A stretch of 64,000 nucleotides of DNA from Lunularia cruciata (Eukaryota; Streptophyta; Marchantiopsida; Lunulariales; Lunulariaceae): the NCBI GenBank assembly GCA_948567375.1, contig OX419759.1, positions 7,346,744 to 7,410,743 of the forward strand, in the 5' to 3' direction. Below the pieces are notes generated by a model. It searched no databases. It was given only the letters and a program-made list of their open reading frames with translations, and had not been told where the DNA came from. Position 1 is the first letter of the stretch; each line of letters begins with the position of its first letter. A program made the translations under genes and the position numbers. Below are positions 1 to 12,329 of this stretch, one piece after another.

Positions 1-3000
1 CGTGCGCCTGCATAGTGATCCTATTAACTTCTTGCTGACTCAGGAACATGAGCCTGTTGTGCCCTACAGGTTGAAGTAGTCACAGCGGTCATAAGGACTC
101 TATATGATCATCAGTTGCTCCACCTAGACTCGAGGACCTGAGCTCGCTCGGTACGTACATAGAAAGCTTTAAGTTTCAAATTGAAGCAATTATTCCATCT
201 TGAAGGAATGGTATCTGCAGATAACACCAAGCTTGAGTCAGTGGAGGCAGTTTTTGGGACTTGTGTATACTTGATGGATTAGACTGTAGTGGTCTTTAGA
301 GGCACATAAGCTGTCTCGCAACTAGTTAGTGAAGGACGTGTACACTGTCTTTGCTATTACTCTGATTCAAGCACAGTGTAGCGGGTGGCCTGAAGAAGCC
401 CCAGATAGAAGGAGATCGATATCTACCATGCTTGGTATTGTAATATCATTGCAACCTGTGACGAAGTAAATATCAGGTATTTTTTGAAAATTTCTTCTGT
501 CAGGAACTTCACGCCTCGCCTTTGTTCTTGTTATTCGAGCAGGACTCTCTGCAGGCTTTCTTTATGCCTATCTCTACGACTTCAAGCGCAAGCTGTTACA
601 ATGAGCATCAGAAAGGGAATGTTATAGAGCGCATGAAAAGGAACCAATATTTCCACAGCAAGGATAATGGATTAGAAAAGTGGAGAGGACCCCCCTTATA
701 GTCTATGTCACTCACAAACATTGTGCCAATTTCCTCCAGAATACGAAGTCTACTTCTCTAAGAAGACAACTATCTTTGCGTAAATATTGTTGACGTTTAA
801 ACGTAAGCAAGTCTTCATCAACGCATGTTGAAGTATCGGCGAATAAGACGTGATGCTGCGGTAAGTATTGAACGCCTCAATGGACTGTGAGTTACTCGCT
901 CAAAGAAGGGAGCACAATTTCAGCAACGGAAATGTTATCCGGTCCAGAATGTTGTATCCAGACGCATGAATGCAGTCCTGAAGGATAGGGGCAGCATCCA
1001 GAGTAAGCATATTTAACTTTCTTGATTTACGGGAAACAACTGACCTTCTTCGATGTGCGAACTAGTTTTGTAAATAAGCTGGAGTCCAGGACGGAATTCC
1101 CACCGTGTACTGTCACAGCTGATCTTTTTTGGATCGGTAGATGGACGCTCCTTCCACCTTTATAGGATGCAAATGTAATCTCCTACTCAAATTTCATCCT
1201 TATCTCATCCATAGATAGAGAATAACAAATTAGCGAGTCCATCTCCAGAGTTACAGTCGAGCAGCTGACATGAGTGACACTAGAACCGGAGTGATATTAA
1301 CACTTTTACAGTTCTAGAAGGAATTGTCTCGCACAACCACATGTTTAAAAAGTTTAAGCCGCACATGTACCATTCCCCATTGCATTCCTCACTTTGAAAA
1401 CCAATTTAGATTGGGGACATGATGCTTAGGATTTAGGCTAGAATAGTTACGATGAATCTCTTCCAAGACATCTGTTTGCAGCTTCAAGAAAGAAATGTGT
1501 GAATACGTATCTCCATTTCGTTTACTTCACATAAAAGTCTATTATTGTTCAGATTGTTTCTTACAACAACGATAACAGCAAGCGGTCAAGTGGTGAATGC
1601 ATCTTCACTTAAATTACCGTGATGAACTTTTCAAAAGGATAATTACGTTGAATCTCTTCTCGCAAGAACCCGACACGAACTGTGTTTCACTTTGGTAAAG
1701 GTCCATAATACTGACCAAGATCTGGTACTTAAGTAATCTATTTCCAATGTCCTTTTTCCTTTCCAATGTCATTTGACCATCAGATAGCGGATATTGTATT
1801 TCGACTCCTCAGTGGTATTCTGCTGACAAAACTGGTTCGTTTACTGTCTGAAAATGTGGTATCAAACTACCTTCCAAATATCATTATACACTTTCTTAAA
1901 TATTTCTGAAAACACACTTAATGCAAATATGACATAGTAGCACTTCACATGACAAAGAAAACGACTAAGATTACTGATAAGTATGTCAGTTTATATTCTC
2001 ATAAGTTGTCTATAAAACGTGAACTCTTAAGTCATACTTGTTCTAGATCTAGACCCAGCCTCAACCGCCGTATGGTGTATATAACTAAGAGCATCTACCA
2101 ATTCCAATCTATCTCAATGGACAAACTAAACGTCCTAATCTACCACAAATCTTCAGTTATGTACGTGACAATGCTGTAATGTCCACTGTTTGATCTTATA
2201 ATTCTAGCATCCTACCTTCTCTCTCAATTCTAAAAGAGTAAAGCATCCTGTAAATGAGTTATAGAAATTGACTTGATTCAAGTTTCAGAAAAACGTCAGT
2301 ATCTAGACTTTACACTGCAGTAAGACGAGGATGTTAATCTATTGAGTTACGCAGATAGGAAGAACAACTTCAAGATGAATGAGATATCTAAAAGTCAAAG
2401 CTTTTTGCTAGACTTTCACTAGATCAGGTTGGCCATATGAACAGAATGGATCTCGTTGACACAAGGATAGGAATCGTAAGTCAAGTAGGAAAACTGAATC
2501 CACGGGCAGTGTCATGAAGTTTTCTTTGAATTCCTCAAGCTTGATGGTACACGTTGGTTGACAAACTTTCACTCAGTGGACATTGATGTCCGCAGAATCA
2601 ACCTGCCAACTATTGGTGGCAGACTGAACGAACTGTACAAAGTTAATGTTTCGTGATATCCCGTACAAAGTTCAACGCTAGTATTGTGTATGCGCCATTT
2701 GGGACGGAGGTCATCTCAAGTCGCAGTTACACCCCAGCCTGCAGTTTATGTAAATGATACGATTGTCAATTTTCTCCTGTGGAACTCGCTTTCCAGTCGA
2801 GGTTATACTAATTAAATTCATAGCTCGCTCAACCAAAATCTGGTCTTCCGAATTCGATCGCCGCAACAAAGATGGTCCTCCAAGAGTACTGTGGCAAAAG
2901 TTGCTCATGCAAGCAGTACAAGCAGTACAGTGGGATCTATCAAGCACTGCAGATCGAATGGTTTACCCACGTATGGAGGTAATAATCGTCAGGTCCTTGT

Positions 3001-3780
3001 GATCTGCAGGTTGGAGGCGAACTAGCCGCCAATTTTGTCGGCCAAAGTCAATTGAAAATCGTGATGCAGATTTTCTGGAAGATTTGTTCCCAGAGATTTC
3101 CTGCATCATGTAGTACTAGCAGACAATAGACTTGCTTCAAACAGGCCGCTGAGTGGAAATCTAAAGTCCAAATGGTAACCGCTGTCCAAATGATTCCTGG
3201 ATCAGACACTGTACTACTTCATCAAAGGACAAGTCGCAAGGAGTGCACTGGAAGGAGGTGGGTAGTCTATCAGAGGGATGACCGAAGAAAGAGATGAGAA
3301 CTGCTCCTTTCTTGGGAACTACATTCTACCTGCATACCCATGACTCACTTCCCTGATCTCAAATCTGCAATTCGACAGTTCTCTGATACTTAAAAAACTT
3401 ATTCTGGTCTTGACCGAAGTTTTCATAACTTTTGCGGGGCAGGTCAAAGTAGCTGACACACACAATCCCACAACTGTAAGACGGCGACTCAAACTCCAAA
3501 ACCAATTCCCTGCAAGTCCTCGATCTGCTATCCTAGTTCGTGCTGTGGTTGGTTTGGACGTGAAAATCTGCAGCAACTGAACCCGATTTTTGCTCCGTAT
3601 TCGACCATCTCAAACTTACGCTGACCGGCTGCAAGGTGTTAAAACTTGCTCGTTGGATTCGTTATGATCTCATGCATTGAGTCACCATAAACTCAGTTCT
3701 CGATTACTGTAGGATTGATAACGCTTCGCCATTCCTCACTCAGTTATCAAGTTTCCAGCTGTTTGATTCAGTGAGCCTAG
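1..3780. other. Region without a recognised gene
   Basis: No open frame here is long or resembles a family I know. Base composition is more balanced than in the AT-rich blocks further right. A stretch at about 2510-2655 (+) stays open without a start codon, and the frames around 2700-3000 stay open in short pieces; these could be remnants of a gene or exons of one I cannot recognise. No long repeat was seen. Confidence 0.4.
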
Positions 3781-3789
3781 TTGAATAAT

Positions 3790-5318
3790 ATGATCTCGTG
3801 GCTAAGATTTTCGCTAGTGGTGCTGCTACTACTTCAAGCTTATAGTTCTGCCGCCTTGAGTGGGAGAGAGCCTGGTTGGGTAACGAAGGATTTGACACAG
3901 ACCAGAGAAGCGAAAAGACCCAACAAACGGCAACTGGAGGAAACTGAAGCTGGTTCTCTGCCTTCCGGAAAAGGTTGGAGGGTACACTTGATAGATTCAC
4001 ACAGTAATGGACCGACGTCTAATTTAACCGTCGTCCAGAAGATACAGTATGATGTAAGTAGGAGTAGAGCTCGAGCGAAATCTCTGGATTCGAGGCTAAG
4101 AAGTGCAGCCAACCGCAGCGGCGATGGAGGCTTTAAGAGCCTGGGAAGGAAGCGCTGCAGTACTACGACTTCTACGGTTACTCCAGGGCTAATGATATCC
4201 ACCTTCTATCCAGCCAGGGGATTACAGAATGCAATTTTCTCTCGGCACATCGCCTCAGACATTTGAAGGCGTTCCTGATCTTACTAGTGATCTCGTGTGG
4301 GTGCAGTGTTCAACCTCTTTCCAATGTTTCGAGGCTAACAACGTCTTCGTCCCTTCTCGATCGTCGACATACGGTCTCGTTGGCTGTGGAGGTTGTGAAG
4401 TTTTTGGACCGCAGAGGGATACAATGCGACACTAACTGTCAGTACTACTACTCGTATGGGAATACCTGTACCACCGAAGGAGATTTGTCTACCGATACCA
4501 TCAAAGTAGAGGTTTGGACTGATCATTCGTATGCTTGGCAATCAATGCAACCTTTTCAGTTCGGGTTTGGAAGGCGCACCACAGACACATTTAGCGGCAC
4601 TGACGGTCTAGTCGGTCTCGGATGGGGAGGCATTTCATTCAATAATCAGCTTTCTCCGATTTTCGACAACATGAATATATTTTCCTACTGCTTGCTTCCC
4701 CCGGATAGAGACGAGAAGCGTCACAGGAGTTAGTCTTTCTTTGGGGAAACCGCAATTATTGTCAACACCACATATGTGGAAAGCACACCCGTTACCCAAG
4801 AATCGAATTCGAGCGCCTACTACATGACTCTCACCGACATGACTCTCAGTGACGTAATGATGAACCTGCCAGCGAAAGCGTTTGCAGTTGGTGAAAACGG
4901 CGAAGGCGGTACCATCTTTGATTCCGTCGCTGCTTACACTGTCCTAAACAGCGTATCCTATAAGGCGCTCGTCGACTCATTCACAAACGCTCTGGGCAAG
5001 AAATATGTGAGGGTGGATGTGAAAGCCGACACCGGGTTCGATGTGTGCTACGATGTTTCAGGTTTAAGTAGCTTGAGAGTCCCTTCAGTAACCTTTAATT
5101 TCCAGGATGCAGACTTTGATCTACCATTCGACAACATCATGGAGAAGTTCGCATTGCCTGACTCCCGTACGGTCATTTGTTTGGCTCTTCTCGAGAGCGA
5201 ACGCACCGGAAATGGACTCAACATATTCGGGAGTTTTCAGCAGCAAAACTTCCAGGTGCTGTACGATCCAAACAATGCGAGAGTTTCCTGGGCCCAAACG
5301 GACTGCGCAGACCTTTAA
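3790..5318 (+). pseudogene. Decayed nepenthesin-type (A1 family) aspartic protease
   Basis: Family role: secreted or vacuolar aspartic endopeptidases with two catalytic aspartates. The ATG at 3790 is followed by a hydrophobic signal peptide (MISWLRFSLVVLLLLQ) and a plant prodomain-like stretch (GWRVHLIDS, then DVSRSRARAKSLDSRL). The mature domain starts near 4214 in another frame (GDYRMQFSLGTSPQTF) and runs to about 4410. It then shifts frame again, passes QYYYSYGN, FSGTDGLVGLGWGG and FSYCLLP, meets an in-frame TAG at 4731, and stays open to TAA at 5318 with a normal C-terminus (NIFGSFQQQNFQVLYD). Both catalytic boxes are altered: DTGS reads DLTS near 4290 and DSGT/S reads DSVA near 4920, though both Asp remain. 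A GTAAGT at 4054 and a CAG ending at 4213 could bracket an intron that repairs the first shift, but not the second shift or the stop. AATAAA lies at 5474-5479. Family assignment is firm; pseudogene status is an inference. Confidence 0.82.
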
Positions 5319-5537
5319 TTGAGCAGCCATTAATATGCTGCCCCAGGTGTATAATCCATTCAGGAATCAACGGTAGGACGCTCAACTTCTCTATATCAAG
5401 GCCAACTTCCGTAGGGGCCCACAACACTTCCCACTTCTCCTTCCAGAGCTCATCAACCTTGAGATTGTGTTCAAATAAAGAAATCTCCTGTTCATAGAAT
5501 CATTGATCATGGAATCAGCCTTCTTCAAACAGCACCT

Positions 5538-5759
5538 CAGCTATTACTCTCGTTTCTTGTGTGAAATTCACGCAAGAAATTTCACTAAGTTTGTAATTAT
5601 GCAGTACAAAACTGTCTAGATTTGAATCTCTCTCTCTCTCTCTCTCAGCTATTGCTCTCGTTTCTTGTGTGAAATTTCACTAAGTTTGTAATTATGCAGT
5701 ACAAAACTGTCTAGATTTGAATATATATATATATATATATATATCTCTCTCTCTCTCTC
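5538..5759. repeat. 108-bp tandem duplication ending in CT and AT microsatellites
   Basis: Two copies start at 5538 and 5646 (CAGCTATTRCTCTCG) and run through the same sequence to GTCTAGATTTGAAT. The first ends in a CT run (about 5627-5646); the second ends in (AT)13 at 5719-5744 followed by CT to 5759. The first copy carries 13 extra bases that form a near-perfect inverted repeat with its neighbour. Confidence 0.9.
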
Positions 5760-6466
5760 AAGGAAAGGGTCGCCAGTTACATAGTCTGGAATTCGAATCT
5801 AGCAGCAATCCACAATTTCAAAGTGAATCAAGAGTGCTGTCAGTCCAGTGCAGTTTCGATTTAAACTATAGTGTGCAATAATCATGGGAGAACCATTTCT
5901 CATGAAATCGCCAAGGACGAACTAAACATTATAAAATTGGTTAACGTGTGGTTAGTCATGTAGTCAAGAGTATTCTACTTCACGATCAGATTTCTAGGTC
6001 CTATGGTCGTGAAAAGTGCGTGCTGTTGTGTAGGAGCGTAACCAGTAATTGTGCTTTACAATAACAAGCTCAACTCCATCCCCAGCTCTGGTGAATCCAC
6101 CCTCTATGCATAATCCCATACACAGCAAATGCTTATTATTTGGTGGAATCTCTCGTGTGGCCATCATTTTCCGCCAGATGGCTTGAGTCCGTCAACAGAA
6201 AACGCTATATCTCTATGTATATTTCTTGAGAAATGCCTATCTCATAGAAATTGGAGGTGCCAAGGTGTCCAACTCAACTCCTTCAATGGATACCATATCC
6301 AGGCCTTAACAAGATGAAAGTTTGTGTTTGAACCGAACAAAGTAGGTAATTTTATAATTCCCGACGTAGATTCAGCAATTGCAGGTGATCAGTTGAATCA
6401 CCAATGTGGACTTCTCTTTTCTGATATGAAGCTTTAGTGCGAGTCAATAAAAAGCTCGCTATGTAG

Positions 6467-6499
6467 ACCTCCATCCAAACTTCAAGTTTGGATTGAGGT
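6467..6499. repeat. Fold-back palindrome, 16-bp arms
   Basis: ACCTCCATCCAAACTT is followed, after one C, by AAGTTTGGATTGAGGT, its reverse complement except at one position. It would form a hairpin with essentially no loop, or a cruciform. Confidence 0.85.
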
Positions 6500-7635
6500 T
6501 TAGTCCACCTGGACTAGCGTTCATCGATATGGAGTTATTAACATGAGATCATTGAGTAAAACGCTTGAAGAATCCAGGCTGCCATTGTGGCTACAAAAGA
6601 TACACTACATGCATTTCTTGTAGATTTCCGATTATAATGGCAATCTCTTGTGGACTTCCTATTACATCTTGTAAGCTTTCCCTAATCTCAGACCTCTCCT
6701 TGACATATTTTGAATCTATATTAAATAAAATTCTAGGGCTAATAGTGAACTCTAGATATTAATGTTTATATAGCATACTTTGTACTATCTAAATTTTAGC
6801 ACATCTCATAATACGGTTCTATTTGTCTTATTGAGATTAGAGGACTTGAAATTATATATGAATAATATTATAGAGTTGATTGACTGAATTTAATGTAAAG
6901 TCAGTAAAGATAACCTAAAAGTGTAATCATCAAATTAAGTAATAGATAAGTTTATTTGGTGATGGATTGATTTGAGTGCACAAGATCTTTCTCAATCAGT
7001 ATTAAAATAGGGCAACCTTAGTAATACACTCAAGGTTCTGAAATGGAGATTTTTGATAGAAAGAAAGCCTTTATTATGGTAACTTAGAAGTAGATATTCA
7101 TTGATCCAACAAGGTCTTTATAAATCATGATGGAAGAGATACGAAAAAATTGGGAAATATTAAGTTTATGACTTATGTGAATGATTCGTTTGAAATCTTG
7201 GAAATAAGATTCTGTACAATATATGAAAAAAATTATTCTTAATCTTCAAAATAAATTAAAATGTTTGAACATGATAAAGAGTTTGATAAACTTATTGTGT
7301 ATAAAATAAAAGTTATGTACTCTACATACGGGAAAAGGTAAGATTGTGATGGAGGGTTTCTTGTGCTATATTTAGATCTGCCTCGATGTCGACCCGGTAT
7401 TCGTTGAAGATCTTCAAGAAACTATTGCATCAATCATCAAGCATAAAAGTTAAGATACAAAATGAGTACAAGACATTCGTTTTACACATTCTTCAACTTG
7501 TGCCTAGGAATGTTTAGTCTCCATATTGCTCTAAGTAAAAGAGGTCATTATCACATTAATAACCTGGGAACCCGGAATTCGTCGGTATAAATAAATGAGT
7601 TGCAAAAAGTAGTACAGCAATAACAAGAAGTACAT

Positions 7636-7656
7636 TATATATATATATATATATAG
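7636..7656. repeat. TA microsatellite
   Basis: Uninterrupted alternating TA of about 21 bases in AT-rich intergenic DNA. Confidence 0.95.
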
Positions 7657-8013
7657 GATAGATGGAGAACGAATCAAGATTAGATAGAAGAGGATATGGA
7701 TTTTACCTTTCTAGAATCTATATCTTTTATTTCAAAAGGTTGTGCACTTCAAATAGGTAGAAAATAACAAGCATATCTCACATCATATATCACTAGCTGA
7801 GAAAGCCTTGATTGTTTAGATTACAATTGTTCTATTGAGGTGCTTATTTTCATCAAAAATCAATATAATTTCACGTTTCTTGGTTCAAGAGATATCATTT
7901 GTGCACACAAATGGAATTATGGTTTTAAAATTTTGAGTTTTCCATCAATAAATTCATCTTTATAGTAAAAATATTCTTTGCAAGACCATAGGAAAGGAGC
8001 TATCTAAATCAAG

Positions 8014-8039
8014 ATATATATATATATATATATATATAA
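8014..8039. repeat. AT microsatellite
   Basis: Uninterrupted alternating AT of about 26 bases. Confidence 0.95.
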
Positions 8040-8231
8040 TTTCCAAGATTTTCTTGGAAATTTGGATATAAAAATATAGTATATGAGTGAGTCCTAAACG
8101 TCACATGAAAAGAGTAAATTCTTATTTTGGAAGTTTTAAGTCAGATGTATCATTTCATTTGTATTGCAAGTAGAAATTGAATTTGAGCATAATAAATTTT
8201 TAAAAGGCATGTAGCCAGCCAAAGGCTGCAC

Positions 8232-8272
8232 TTGAATGAATGTGGGACTTTCAAAGTCCCACATTCATTCAA
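8232..8272. repeat. Perfect 41-bp palindrome, 20-bp arms
   Basis: Left arm TTGAATGAATGTGGGACTTT at 8232-8251, a single C, then its exact reverse complement at 8253-8272. The right arm contains AGTCCCACAT, which resembles the start of the plant snRNA upstream sequence element, but no snRNA-like sequence or suitably placed TATA box follows. More likely a fold-back or MITE remnant. Confidence 0.92.
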
Positions 8273-8360
8273 AGGATTAAATCTTTTGGATATATCAAAA
8301 TTAAGAAGTGTTTTGAATTATGTAGTCTATATTTGTCTTGTTATCCTACAGCAATTCCCT

Positions 8361-8494
8361 AAAGCTTATAAGTGCTAAGGACTTCTTCCTAAGCATGTCT
8401 GCTTTGGAAATATAAGTATCATAATTTAAAGCTTATAAGTTCTAAGGATTTCTTTCTAAGCACTTTTGCTTTGGAAATATCAGGATCATGATTT
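8361..8494. repeat. 67-bp tandem duplication
   Basis: Units 8361-8427 and 8428-8494 both start AAAGCTTATAAGT and share GCTTTGGAAATAT near the end, with about ten substitutions by eye. The copies have diverged, so the duplication is not recent. Confidence 0.88.
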
Positions 8495-9229
8495 AAGGAT
8501 ATTATCAACAAACAAAATTATCAAGTAAAAATTTTAATTTTTAGCCTTAAAATTTATTTTTATCCCTTTGTCTATGTTTTGATGATTTTATTAAGTATAT
8601 TAATGTTTTTCACAAGAATTTTGGGATTAAAATCTTTAGACTTCTCATTTTCGTTTTCCCTTTGGTAATCAATGTATAAAAATCTGAATTATAGATTAAC
8701 ACGACTCTTATCTTTCATTCTTCTAATCCATAATCATAAAAGATTGATGTAGTATCAAATTGTACAAATTTTTCTCCTTAATCCCTCATAAATTTTGATT
8801 CAAAATATCTTTGGAAACCACTAATTCATATTTATTTGAAGTAATTTTATTTTCAGATCCATAACAATATCACTCTATCCTCTCTAAAAGATTAATAGAC
8901 GCAAAGACAAAACTGTCTCAATGAAGCTCAAGTTTGTGCTTAGATATACATTTTTGCAATTACAATATACAATCACTTTATGGTTTATACTTAGAAAAGC
9001 TAGCTATGTACATTTCAAGCAATTTTCTACTTAATAATGGCATAATTTGGAGGATAGGTTTGAGATAGATTTCTTATTTATATAATCATAAGTCTTTCCT
9101 CATTAAAAAATTAGTTATATTGAGTGAAAAATTCTAAGAAATACTCATAGGTCTACAAGTCTATGGGAAGAAGTATTTTAATAATGAGAGTGTAGCTTTG
9201 GAAAAAGAGCTACAAATTGATAGATTTAG

Positions 9230-9231
<2 letters not shown>

Positions 9232-9292
<61 letters not shown>
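9232..9292. repeat. TA microsatellite, about 60 bp
   Basis: Uninterrupted alternating TA from 9232 to 9292. No flanking duplication was seen. Confidence 0.95.
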
Positions 9293-9294
<2 letters not shown>

Positions 9295-10713
9295 AACTCA
9301 CAATAATTTTGAACTAAGAAATAGCCATAAAAAAACCTATACAGTTTTACATTATTAGATTTTCTATTAGATTCATCAACCACATAATCCATGTGCATTG
9401 ATTGTGGCAATTAGGTGTTTGGAAGTGTTCTCAACTACTTGAAAAGTGCTAAAAGTAGTGTAAAAATGCATCCCAAGGTCATTCCCATGATGATTCATTT
9501 TCTTAGGTCTAAATAAATTGGTGTTTGTAATGATGTAAGGGATCCATGCCTTGTTGTAGCAAATTTCCTCCTTCACACACCACACAATCCAATTCAAGAG
9601 AGGTTTGGTTGTGGTCTGCACCTGCTTCCTTACCAACTCTTGAAAGGAAGACACCCCTTAAAGCAAGGTTACTTCTCTAAAGGTCTTACAACATGAAGAG
9701 ATCCTTTGATTAACATTTGTCACGCTCAAAGGAGTCTATGCAAACAATACCGGCTGACCAACACACATGTCATACCCACAGCCAAAACACAATCATAATC
9801 TAGAGTCAGGTTAAGTCCTACAAGTGCCAACACCGAACGGTTTCCAATTTTGACCCAAGTGTCACCAAAGTTTTGCTACAAATACACACACAACACAAAC
9901 ACAAGACTATTGGGATAGAGTCACACAAAGAAGAAAAGTAAGAAACTTACACCTCTAATTACCAACCAACCCCATGACTACTAATAGGAGTCTTTGAGAT
10001 CAGTAACAAGATGTGATGTCAACCAAGGTCACACTACTCACTTTGAATGGATTATGAATTTTGGCGGCTCTTATTAAACTATCTCTACCCTTACAAAGAT
10101 GGAGGAACTTTCAAGGCAGCCGCTTAGAGCCACAAGCTAGATTTCAATGACCATTGATGTGAGGTCATTTGCCCTCCACCCACCCAACTAGTTGGTAACC
10201 AATTTTGCCTCCTTGAATTGAACCTTGAGAATTAACCTTAGCTCTGGCCCTCCCACCTTACAATCTTGGACTCTATCAATTAGTTTGGATCATCTAATAG
10301 ACTTTGGTCCAAATATCCTCTTGCCTTCCACTCTAATGCAAATATCACACTCCCTTCTATACTTATTTGTGGACCTTCAACATTTGGTTTGAGATCCAAC
10401 TGAGAGCTGCAGTTTTGGTTTTGGAACCCAGAGCATGATGTCCCTACCATTGACTTATGATGCCCCCTTGAACCAAATCCCAAACCCTAACCTCTTGGAG
10501 AACCAAGAAAACCCCTTCCTTTGGTGCTTATGTGAGGATCTCAACCCAAAACTCAAAATCCAATAATCTATTGGCCAAGGTTTGACCCATCTTGCTTCCT
10601 AGTTTAGTAGACCACCCTTTCTATTAGTTTAGAAACCACAATTTTGGATCAGCCAAAACCCAAAGGTTCTCATAGAATGACCTCCACCTGACTTTGAATC
10701 TCAAGTAAGCAAT

Positions 10714-11146
10714 TGTAACAATATGGAGTTTACAAATGAGTTAGTTGAGACTAACAATATAGCAAATAGGCCAAATTAGCCATGAGTTATAAGAATATTC
10801 TAGGAGCATCTAGGAAGCTATTTGGTACCTTCCAGGTATTGGGTAATGTGTATACCAAGTGGTGACTTCTAGAAGGAAGCTTGTTGGGAAGCTTCCCGAT
10901 TAGCTTACCTTGCATGCTAAGTAGGTGGCTTCTAAAAGGAAGCTTCTTGGAAAACTACCCAACTAGTTTAGCCTACATGCTAAGTAGACAACTTCTTGAG
11001 AAGCTTCTCAAGAGCCTTGTATGTTCCCTATAAGTACCAAAGCCTAAGCTCATGCTAGGCATTTGGAGTTTCCCTCATTCAAGAGTCCCAATGTTATCTT
11101 TCACTTTGATCATCCATTCTCCTATTTCTCTCCTCGGTCTTTTGCA
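10714..11146 (+). repeat. 5' LTR of the gypsy element
   Basis: Begins TGTAACAATATGGAG, ends TTTTGCA and is followed directly by the primer-binding site. It aligns along its length with 15830-16264. A TATA-like CTATAAGTACC at about 11028 is the likely promoter. Copies of the block around GAAGGAAGCTTC recur inside it. Confidence 0.88.
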
Positions 11147-11147
11147 T

Positions 11148-11159
11148 TGGTATCAAAGC
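11148..11159 (+). promoter_or_regulatory. Primer-binding site (tRNA-iMet type)
   Basis: TGGTATCAAAGC matches the plant TGGTATCAGAGC site, complementary to the 3' end of initiator tRNA-Met, with one difference. It lies one base after the 5' LTR end and so fixes that boundary and the plus orientation. Confidence 0.88.
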
Positions 11160-11168
11160 AAGAATGAG

Positions 11169-12300
11169 ATGGATGGAATTTATGGACCACCAAATCCATT
11201 TCCATCAAACCATTGGAATTTTGATGTTGATGTACTAAGCATCATTTCATGCAATTCATCATCTCACACTTTGGGCAAATTTTTGAATGAGATCACCTTG
11301 TCTAATGAACCCTTGGTATTTCCAATTGTAACTTATGCAGAGTGGTGGATATGTTGCATCTATTGTTAACTTAAATAAATTCTAGGTAGTTTGATAGAGT
11401 AGTAGCCATGGCAGCAATGCCCAAATTTATCATCATCATGCAATAACAAATTGAGCATCTTACTCGATTGTTGGAAGAACAAGATCATCAATGATAAAAA
11501 CATGTAGAGAGAGCACCATTTCAAGAAGGTAAACAGTGAATCCAATTTAAAAAACCCAAGGTATTTGAAGGCAAGAACCTCCCAGGCATAGTGGAGAATT
11601 TTTTATTTGATTGTGAATGTTATTTTGAAGCTACAAATCTTCAAGATGAATGGAGATATATTCTTTTAGCTTCAAGCAAATTAGATGGAATGGCAAAACT
11701 ATGGTGGTCATTTTGAGTGGAGTGAGTTGAACGCCAGTTTGTTTGCCAATCTCGACATAAGAAAATTTCAATAAAGTAATAATTATGCAATTCTAATTTA
11801 TAAATGCCACATAAACCATATGAGATAGGTTGGAAAAATTGAAGTGGATTAGTCCTATAAAAGACTACATCACTCAATTTCAAAACATTGTAATTTAAAT
11901 TCCAGATATATTAGAAGGTGAAGCTCTAGATTGATTTGTGAGGGGCATGAAGTCATGCACCAAATTGGAAGTGGCCATGCTAGAACCCAAACACTTAGAG
12001 CAATCCATACAATTGGCTAAGTGCTTTGATTCCCTAATTGTGATAACTTGGTCTTGACCTTGACTTTCAAAAAACCTACCCATACACTACACACAAGTGG
12101 AAGAGCCGGCACCAATGGAGATCAATACCATCCAATGGAAACCACTTTGTCCTAAAAATAGGAAAAGATTGCAATAAAATGGTGATTTCTTTTATTATTG
12201 CCAAATTGAGCATTGCATTGTTGAATGTTCATTCAAGAGTGGATGACCCCAACAAATCACCCAAATGGAGTTTGTGGAGTGTGATGATTAGGGAAATAAG
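11169..12300 (+). pseudogene. gag remnant of the gypsy element
   Basis: A possible start ATG lies at 11169, 23 bases after the LTR. The frame is soon interrupted. At about 11545-11710 one frame reads KKPKVFEGKNLPGIVENFL and later LDGMAKLWW, the pattern of the retrotransposon gag domain (capsid). At about 12180-12235 a YYCQIEHCIVEC stretch looks like a damaged zinc knuckle. Several stops and frame changes separate these parts. Confidence 0.7.
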
Positions 12301-12329
12301 GAATCCCATTAGGAGAACTTGAGCCACCT

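Larger units (their letters stand above)
5800..10713. other. AT-rich intergenic DNA without a recognised gene
   Basis: All frames are broken and no protein family was recognised. The interval holds several AT microsatellites, two fold-backs and a 67-bp tandem duplication, listed separately. Composition becomes strongly AT-rich from about 6.7 kb and less so from 9.4 kb, where scattered short open frames may be remnants of an older repeat next to the gypsy element. Confidence 0.5.

Noticed and set aside
1949-3576. Short open frames of 76-85 codons on both strands
   Set aside because: They overlap on opposite strands, have no recognised motif and are about the length expected by chance.
5770-5800. 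tRNA B-box-like sequence (ATTCGAATCTAG)
   Set aside because: No acceptor stem, A box or cloverleaf can be drawn around it.
8253-8272. snRNA-type promoter element (AGTCCCACAT)
   Set aside because: The match is partial, lies inside a palindrome and no snRNA-like transcript sequence follows.
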